17,281 nt of DNA from CAYJXJ01 sp964374095 (GTDB lineage: Bacteria > Elusimicrobiota > Elusimicrobia > UBA1565 > UBA9628). Both the position numbers and the translations under genes were made by a program. Numbering within the stretch: position 1 is the stretch's first letter; every line of letters starts with the position of its first letter. Location of the stretch: the NCBI GenBank assembly GCA_964374095.1, contig CAYJXJ010000097.1, forward strand, positions 1 to 17,281, given 5' to 3'. Below are positions 12,867-17,281 of the stretch, piece after piece. The notes below the pieces were generated by a model, which had not been told where the DNA came from, did not search any database, and saw only the letters and a list, made by a program, of their open reading frames with translations.

Positions 12867-13622
12867 TTGCCTCCCGCTCCCATCCGCCGCGTCTCGATCA
12901 TCGTCCCGGCCTACAACGAGCAGGCCTGCGTCGCCCAGGCCCTGGAACGCCTGCGATCCGTCCGCCTCGGCGGCGTCGAGGCCGAGATCATCGTCGTCGA
13001 CGACGGCTCGACCGACCGCACGGCCGAGATCCTGGAATCCATACCCGGCATCAGGCGGACGCGCCATGCCTCCAACCGCGGCAAGGGCGCGGCGCTCAAG
13101 ACCGGCATCGCCGCCTCCACGGGCCAGGCCGTCGTGATCCAGGACGCGGACCTCGAGTACGATCCCGCCGACATCGCGGGGGTCCTGGCCCCGATCCTCG
13201 AGGGGCGCGCCGACGCCGTCCTCGGCTCCCGATTCGCCTTCGAGCGCCCGCGATTTTTCTTCGGGCCCCGGCGGTCCCCGTTTTTCACGCACTACATCGG
13301 CAACATCACGATCGTGGCCTGGACCAATTGGCTCTACGGCCAGCGCGTCACCGACTACGAGGGCGGGACCAAGGCCTTCCTGCGCCGGGCCCTCGACGCC
13401 TGCCCTGTTTCGGCCGACGGATTCGAGTACGACAACGAACTCGTCTGCAAGCTCCTGCGCCGGGGGTTCCGGGTGACGGAAGTCCCGATCCGCTACAACC
13501 CCCGCCTCTACGAAGAGGGCAAGAAGATCACCTGGCGCGACGGGGCGCGCATACTCTGGACGATCACCAAGTGGCGGTTTTGGCCGGCTACCGGGCGAAC
13601 CAGCGCGCCAGCTCCACCATGA
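12867..13622 (+). CDS. GT2 glycosyltransferase, dolichol-phosphate mannosyltransferase-like
   Basis: A 251-residue GT-A-fold glycosyltransferase that probably moves a sugar from a nucleotide donor to a polyprenyl phosphate or related lipid acceptor on the cytoplasmic face. Visible family motifs are VSIIVPAYNE (residues 9-18), IIVVDDGSTDRT (41-52), SNRGKGAALKTGI (69-81), the metal-binding QDADLEYDP (92-100), ADAVLGSRF (115-123), DYEGGTKAF (163-171), and FEYDNELVCKLLRRGFRV (186-203) followed by EVPIRYNPR. There is no C-terminal membrane domain, so it resembles single-domain DPM1-type enzymes. The start is TTG at 12867 with a possible AGGG four bases upstream, because the only other codons before the preceding in-frame TAG (12858-12860) are GGC and CGC. 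Sugar and acceptor are unknown. The 3' end overlaps a convergent gene by 35 bp. Confidence 0.93.
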   Translation: MPPAPIRRVSIIVPAYNEQACVAQALERLRSVRLGGVEAEIIVVDDGSTDRTAEILESIPGIRRTRHASNRGKGAALKTGIAASTGQAVVIQDADLEYDPADIAGVLAPILEGRADAVLGSRFAFERPRFFFGPRRSPFFTHYIGNITIVAWTNWLYGQRVTDYEGGTKAFLRRALDACPVSADGFEYDNELVCKLLRRGFRVTEVPIRYNPRLYEEGKKITWRDGARILWTITKWRFWPATGRTSAPAPP

Positions 13623-13758
13623 ACTTGGGCGGCACCGGGCCCCGGTAAAAAAAATGGATGTAGGCCCCGGCCAAGCCGCCGGCCGCGAGAATCAGCCCGC
13701 CGACGAGGGTCATCTTCCGGTGAAACCCCTTCACGCGGGCGCGGAGTTCCTCATCCAT
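13588..13758 (-). CDS. Small single-pass membrane protein (56 aa)
   Basis: Starting at ATG 13758 (MDEELRARVKGFHRKM), this short protein has one hydrophobic helix, about residues 17-37 (TLVGGLILAAGGLAGAYIHF), after a basic N-terminal segment, and ends with an amphipathic tail (PKFMVELARWFAR). Positive charges before the helix predict the N-terminus in the cytoplasm. The start overlaps the last 8 bases of the upstream zinc-knuckle gene, which supports translational coupling and a real gene. An upstream TTG in the same frame (13782) would only lengthen the overlap. The 3' end overlaps the glycosyltransferase tail by 35 bp. I do not recognise the family. It may anchor or regulate the SNF2/zinc-knuckle pair. 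Confidence 0.65.
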   Translation of the reverse strand: MDEELRARVKGFHRKMTLVGGLILAAGGLAGAYIHFFYRGPVPPKFMVELARWFAR

Positions 13759-14791
13759 GGCATGGCTCAGGCACGCCCCCAACGCAGGAAGGGCAGAGCA
13801 GGCGCGAAGCCCGCAGGGAGAACGCCGATATCTCGCCCTCGCAGGCGTCGCAGGCCGCCGGAGCGAAAGCCTTGAACACCGGGTTCCAGTAGAACGTCCG
13901 GTCCACCGTCTCGCGGCGGCTTTCCAGGCGCATCGTGACGCGAAGCCATGGCTGGTGGATCAGCAGAAGGGCGAAGGCCTCGGTCTCGATCCGCAGGCGA
14001 TGCTTCTCGACGGCGTCGCGCGTCTTCTTGGCGCGGTCCAGGCGGATGGCGCGGCGGCGCTCGGCGAGCCTCGTGGCCTGCCCTTCCGACGAGGGCCGCC
14101 GCTCGCGCTCCCTGAGTTCCGTCTCCAGAGCGCGGTAATAGTCGTCCAATCGCCGCAACTCGCGGGTCAGAAACTTTTCCTGGCCTTGGCGCAGCCGCTC
14201 AATATCCGGCGCCATCCTGAGCCGCAGAGCTTTCTCAATCGTGGGCTTGAGTCCGTCGAGCCCGGGCGCCGGGGGAGCCGAGAGTTCGCCGTAGGCGCGC
14301 GCCTCGTCAAGGGAGAGGCGCGGCCATTCATCGACGAGGGCGTCGTAGGAGGTCCGCGTGCTCAGGTTTACGGCCACGACGTAGAGGCGTTCCTCCCTCT
14401 CATCGGTCAGATAGCCCGCCCGGAAATGGAAGACCGCGTGGGTCGTTTCCTCGAGGGCCTGGCCCAAGAGCGTCGAGCGCCCGGCGGTCAGATGGAACGT
14501 CCTCTTCCATTTCTTCTCCAGATCGCCGCCCTGCAGGTAGATCGGGTTGAGGTAGGCGCGCGCCGCGCAGCCGCCCCGCCCCAAGGCCTCGGCCACGGCT
14601 TCCACGACCGGCGAGCCCACGGTGAGCGCTTGGGCCGCCAGGTCCAGGCGCAGGTATTGATGGTCTCTCAGGCGCTCCCGAAGGGCCTCCGGAACGAGGA
14701 TGTCGAGGGTTCGCACGTCGGGTTCATCGGCCAGGCCGCCGAGTTGGCGCACCCCCGCGAGAACGAAGGCGCGCAGGTTGTCTTCGGCCAT
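13751..14791 (-). CDS. Coiled-coil protein with C-terminal CxxC...CxxC knuckle, SNF2 partner
   Basis: A 346-residue soluble protein of unrecognised family. Residues 1-180 look alpha/beta (for example HAVFHFRAGYLTDE and RLYVVAVNLSTR near 118-146). Residues 185-268 are strongly charged helix, probably a coiled coil (RELRRLDDYYRALETELRE). The C-terminal part reads TFYWNPVFKAFAP, then CDAC (314-317) and CPSC (333-336), a spacing expected of a zinc ribbon or knuckle. The start follows a good Shine-Dalgarno, GAGG at 14799-14802, seven bases upstream. The gene begins 2 bp after the SNF2 stop, so the two proteins are almost certainly co-translated and likely partners. A DNA- or protein-binding subunit is the simplest inference. 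Confidence 0.85.
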   Translation of the reverse strand: MAEDNLRAFVLAGVRQLGGLADEPDVRTLDILVPEALRERLRDHQYLRLDLAAQALTVGSPVVEAVAEALGRGGCAARAYLNPIYLQGGDLEKKWKRTFHLTAGRSTLLGQALEETTHAVFHFRAGYLTDEREERLYVVAVNLSTRTSYDALVDEWPRLSLDEARAYGELSAPPAPGLDGLKPTIEKALRLRMAPDIERLRQGQEKFLTRELRRLDDYYRALETELRERERRPSSEGQATRLAERRRAIRLDRAKKTRDAVEKHRLRIETEAFALLLIHQPWLRVTMRLESRRETVDRTFYWNPVFKAFAPAACDACEGEISAFSLRASRLLCPSCVGGVPEPCHG

Positions 14792-14793
14792 GA

Positions 14794-17281
14794 CTAGGCC
14801 TCGTAGTCGGCGCCAAAGAGCGCCTCATCGAGCTTCTTGATCTTCAGATAGCTCTCCTTTTCCCGCACGATGAGTTCGCCCAGCCGATCCATCCGTTCGG
14901 CTGCTTCGCGCTGGTCGGCGGCCTCAAGCCACGCTTCCATGAGTATCTGCTCGAATTCCTTATCTTCCGTGAGTTCGCCGAGGATCGTTTCCGCCTCCCC
15001 TACCACCAACTCGAAGAGGTTGAGCTTTTCATCGAGGATGCGCAGGAGATGGTGCTCGACGGTGTCCTGGGAGGCGAGATTGTAGATCATCACCTCTCCG
15101 GTCTGGCCGAGGCGGTGGAGCCGCCCGATGCGCTGCTCGATACGCATGGGATTCCAGGGCAGGTCGTAGTTCACCAGGACGCGGCAAAACTGGAGGTTTA
15201 CCCCCTCGCCTCCCGCGGGGCTAGACAGGAGCAGCCGCGAGGAACACTCGAAGCCTTCAAGCGCCGAAGCCTTCTGCTCCGGGGTAAGGCCCCCGTGGAA
15301 GACCTCCACGCCCTCCCCGCCTTCGGCCAACGCCCGCGCCAAGCGCGCCTGAGTTTCCCTGAATTCCGTGAAGATCAGGCATTTGCCGGGAGTGTGAGCG
15401 AGTATGTTGCGAAGGGCGCCCCATTTCGACGGCTCGGGCAGAGTTTCGATGGCGGCGCTCAGGGCTTGCAATTCCGCGCGCCTCTCGGGAGGAAGCCTCG
15501 GCTCGATCTTGCGCAACGTGGGCAGGGCCGCGCGCAGGTCCGAGCCCGCCTCGCGCTGGAGAAGCGTCAGGAGAAACAGGGGATTGCCTCCGGCCAAAGG
15601 CCCCAGGCGCCGGACGAAGGCCGAGAGGCTATCGTAGGCCGCGCGCTCGGGACCCTCCATAGGAACGCAGACCGTGCGCGCCACTCTCCGGGGCAGGACC
15701 ACGGCGGCGCTGGCGCGCGTATGGCGGATCATGAGCTCGCGAAGCAGCGCCCGCAACGCCTCGGAGTTGCGCAGTTTGCGGGCCTCTCCCCGCTCCTTGA
15801 AGCGCGCGCCAAACTGCGCCGGCGTGCCTAGCTGTCCCGGCCGCAGCAGGGTGGCGAGACTGTAGAGTTCATTCAGATCGTTCTGGATCGGAGTCGCGGT
15901 GAGCAACAACAGGCTCTTGGTCTTGACCTGGTTGACCAGCTGCCAAGCGAGCGTCTCCCGGCGGCGCAGATGATGCGCCTCGTCAACGATGACAACGTCG
16001 TAGCTCTGGAGCAGTATCTCGCTCCGGTGCGGCTCGCGCCGCGCCAGCGCCAGGGAAGCCACGGCCACGCGGGCGCGCCGCCAGAATGAGCCTTCCGCCG
16101 TCTCATCAGCGGAAAAAACCTCCGCTTCAATGTCGAACTTTGAGGCAAGCTCCTCGCGCCACTGCTCCGCAAGCACGGGAGGCACGAGGATGAGAACCTT
16201 GGAGGCCATGCCCCGCAGCATGTATTCCTTCAGCGCCAGTCCGGCTTCGATCGTTTTTCCCAGGCCCACCTCGTCGGCAAGAAGCGCCCGGCCGCGCATG
16301 CGCCGCAGGGCGACGCGGACCGCCCGGACTTGATGCTCGAAGATGACGATATGAGATCTGGCGGGAGCCAGCAGCTCGTTAAACCCGCCGAGGGTCATGA
16401 GCCGCCCCGCCTCGAGCCGCAGGCGGTAGCGCTCAAGTGATTCGACGGCGCCTGGAGCGAAGCGCTCCCCAATCCACGCCGGAAACTCCGGCGGCTGCCA
16501 ATCCACGGGCGGGGCGGCGGCCGGCGAGGGTTCGGGCCTATCACGCCCGGGGGCGGCAACGGCGGGCGACGAGGCGTCGGTGGGGCGCGATTCGCCGACG
16601 CGCAACCCCTCGGCGGCCAGTTCCAGGCGCGCCTGATCGCGGGAGAGTTCCTTCCGGGTCAGCCGACCGGGTTTCTTGAAGAGCCCCCGGACCTCCTCCA
16701 GCAGGCCCCGTGCTTCATCCCATCGTGACTCGCGCAGGGCCGACTCGGCCAGGCACAGGGCGGGGAGGTAGTAGGCCGGATCTTCCTCGCGGGCCTTACG
16801 CAAAAGGCGAACGGCCTTTCGAAAGCGACCCTCTCCCAGGAGCCGGGAGCCCTCCGCCGCGTGGCGCCGCGCCTGTTCGCAGCGGTCATGGCGCGCCCGG
16901 CGATCGTAGGCCTCCTGAAAGGCGCGAAGGCTTCGCGCGTCTTGCCAGGAGGGGGGAAGACTCAGCGCGGAAACCTTGGCTAGCCTCTCGCCGCGGGCCT
17001 CGAAGAATCGCCAGTTCTCAGGCCGCACGGCGAACCGCCCGGACAGTTTGCGCAAGCGCTGCGACAGCTCGCCTCTAAGCTCCGTGAGATCGGGCGGGCG
17101 CGTCAGCGATTCGACCGTCCCGTCGCTATCGCTCTCCATGAACGCCAAGCCGCCGGGAAAAAGCGCCATGTGCAGCTCGGCATAGAGCCGCGCGGGCCCC
17201 CGGAGGGCAGGGACCGCCGCCTGGATTTCGTGTCGCACGGGGCGACAGGTCACCGAGAGCGCCAACTCCGGAAGGGCCTCC
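14794..17281 (-). CDS. SNF2/RapA-like DNA-dependent ATPase with N-terminal TPR-like repeats (5' end outside window)
   Basis: Superfamily 2 helicase-like translocase. Counting from a TTG at 17265: TPR-like helices at about residues 134-195, a Pro/Ala linker (about 226-255), then the SNF2 core. Motifs: I LADEVGLGKT (329-338), Ia LILVPPVLAEQW (358-369), II VDEAHH (427-432), III LLTATPIQND (454-463), an RHTR region (514-517), IV CLIFTEF (629-635), V SSPAGGEGVNLQ (681-692), VI RIGRLHRLGQ (712-721). All are intact, so ATPase activity is expected. The DEVGLGKT form and motif VI resemble RapA/HepA-type SNF2 proteins. The frame is open beyond 17265 to the right edge with no stop, so the true start is outside and the TTG should not be taken as initiation. 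Downstream genes are tightly coupled. Role unknown (transcription recycling, repair or defence). Confidence 0.93.
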   Translation of the reverse strand, partial: EALPELALSVTCRPVRHEIQAAVPALRGPARLYAELHMALFPGGLAFMESDSDGTVESLTRPPDLTELRGELSQRLRKLSGRFAVRPENWRFFEARGERLAKVSALSLPPSWQDARSLRAFQEAYDRRARHDRCEQARRHAAEGSRLLGEGRFRKAVRLLRKAREEDPAYYLPALCLAESALRESRWDEARGLLEEVRGLFKKPGRLTRKELSRDQARLELAAEGLRVGESRPTDASSPAVAAPGRDRPEPSPAAAPPVDWQPPEFPAWIGERFAPGAVESLERYRLRLEAGRLMTLGGFNELLAPARSHIVIFEHQVRAVRVALRRMRGRALLADEVGLGKTIEAGLALKEYMLRGMASKVLILVPPVLAEQWREELASKFDIEAEVFSADETAEGSFWRRARVAVASLALARREPHRSEILLQSYDVVIVDEAHHLRRRETLAWQLVNQVKTKSLLLLTATPIQNDLNELYSLATLLRPGQLGTPAQFGARFKERGEARKLRNSEALRALLRELMIRHTRASAAVVLPRRVARTVCVPMEGPERAAYDSLSAFVRRLGPLAGGNPLFLLTLLQREAGSDLRAALPTLRKIEPRLPPERRAELQALSAAIETLPEPSKWGALRNILAHTPGKCLIFTEFRETQARLARALAEGGEGVEVFHGGLTPEQKASALEGFECSSRLLLSSPAGGEGVNLQFCRVLVNYDLPWNPMRIEQRIGRLHRLGQTGEVMIYNLASQDTVEHHLLRILDEKLNLFELVVGEAETILGELTEDKEFEQILMEAWLEAADQREAAERMDRLGELIVREKESYLKIKKLDEALFGADYEA

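Noticed and set aside
11707..13292. Long minus-strand frames opposite the methyltransferase, ClpS-like and glycosyltransferase genes (11707-12426, 12405-13292)
   Set aside because: They are mirror frames of well-supported plus-strand genes with conserved motifs, and they have no domain of their own.
13629..13651. GC hairpin next to an A8 run as a terminator for the plus-strand operon
   Set aside because: On the plus strand the hairpin is followed by A residues, not T, and on the minus strand the T run precedes the hairpin inside a coding region, so neither orientation fits an intrinsic terminator.
13759..13782. TTG start at 13782 for the small membrane protein
   Set aside because: ATG 13758 has the usual short coupling overlap with the upstream gene; the earlier TTG would add eight residues and a larger overlap without clear benefit.
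17263..17265. TTG at 17265 as the start of the SNF2 gene
   Set aside because: The frame remains open with coding-like codons to the right edge, so the real start most likely lies outside the window.
1..17281. CRISPR array, tRNA or rRNA genes, insertion sequence or transposase
   Set aside because: No regularly spaced direct repeats, cloverleaf-like segments, rRNA stretches or transposase motifs were seen on either strand.

Overview
The window is GC-rich with strong G/C preference at third codon positions, and it looks like a chromosomal segment of a Gram-negative (diderm) bacterium: it encodes an exported protein with TolC/OEP-like outer-membrane modules. High GC, a giant exported coiled-coil protein and extended -10 promoters of the TGCTAG type would suit an environmental lineage such as a high-GC Elusimicrobiota or a relative. 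No rRNA or marker gene is present, so this placement is a low-confidence inference.

Layout. (1) From 11620 leftward to the window edge, one uninterrupted minus-strand frame of about 3,870 codons encodes a giant exported protein whose 3' end lies outside the window. I read it codon by codon, saw no stop, and confirmed the frame at eight well-spaced anchor points. It has a signal peptide, long coiled-coil and helical stretches, a central beta-rich barrel-like segment, at least two tandem TolC/OEP-like modules, a long helical stretch and a mixed C-terminal region. The last ~90 bases lie beyond a G10 tract and probably need a one-base frame correction. (2) Positions 11621-11859 form a divergent regulatory region: a strong minus-strand promoter overlapping a perfect inverted repeat, a palindromic element that may be a dispersed repeat, and a plus-strand extended -10 promoter. 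(3) Plus-strand operon 11860-13622: a CCoAOMT-type O-methyltransferase, a small ClpS-fold protein overlapping it by ATGA, and a DPM1-like GT2 glycosyltransferase starting at TTG just after the ClpS-like stop. (4) Minus-strand operon from the right edge to 13588: a RapA/HepA-like SNF2 ATPase with TPR-like repeats (5' end outside the window), a coiled-coil protein with a two-CxxC C-terminal knuckle, and a 56-aa single-pass membrane protein. The genes are coupled by a 2-bp gap and an 8-bp overlap. The last gene overlaps the glycosyltransferase tail to tail.

The giant protein probably acts in the cell envelope. The plus-strand operon mixes small-molecule or lipid/glycan modification with a ClpS-type adaptor fold, and no single pathway is evident. 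The minus-strand operon looks like a nucleic-acid translocase with two dedicated partners and is unrelated to the giant gene. I saw no tRNA, rRNA, CRISPR array or transposase.
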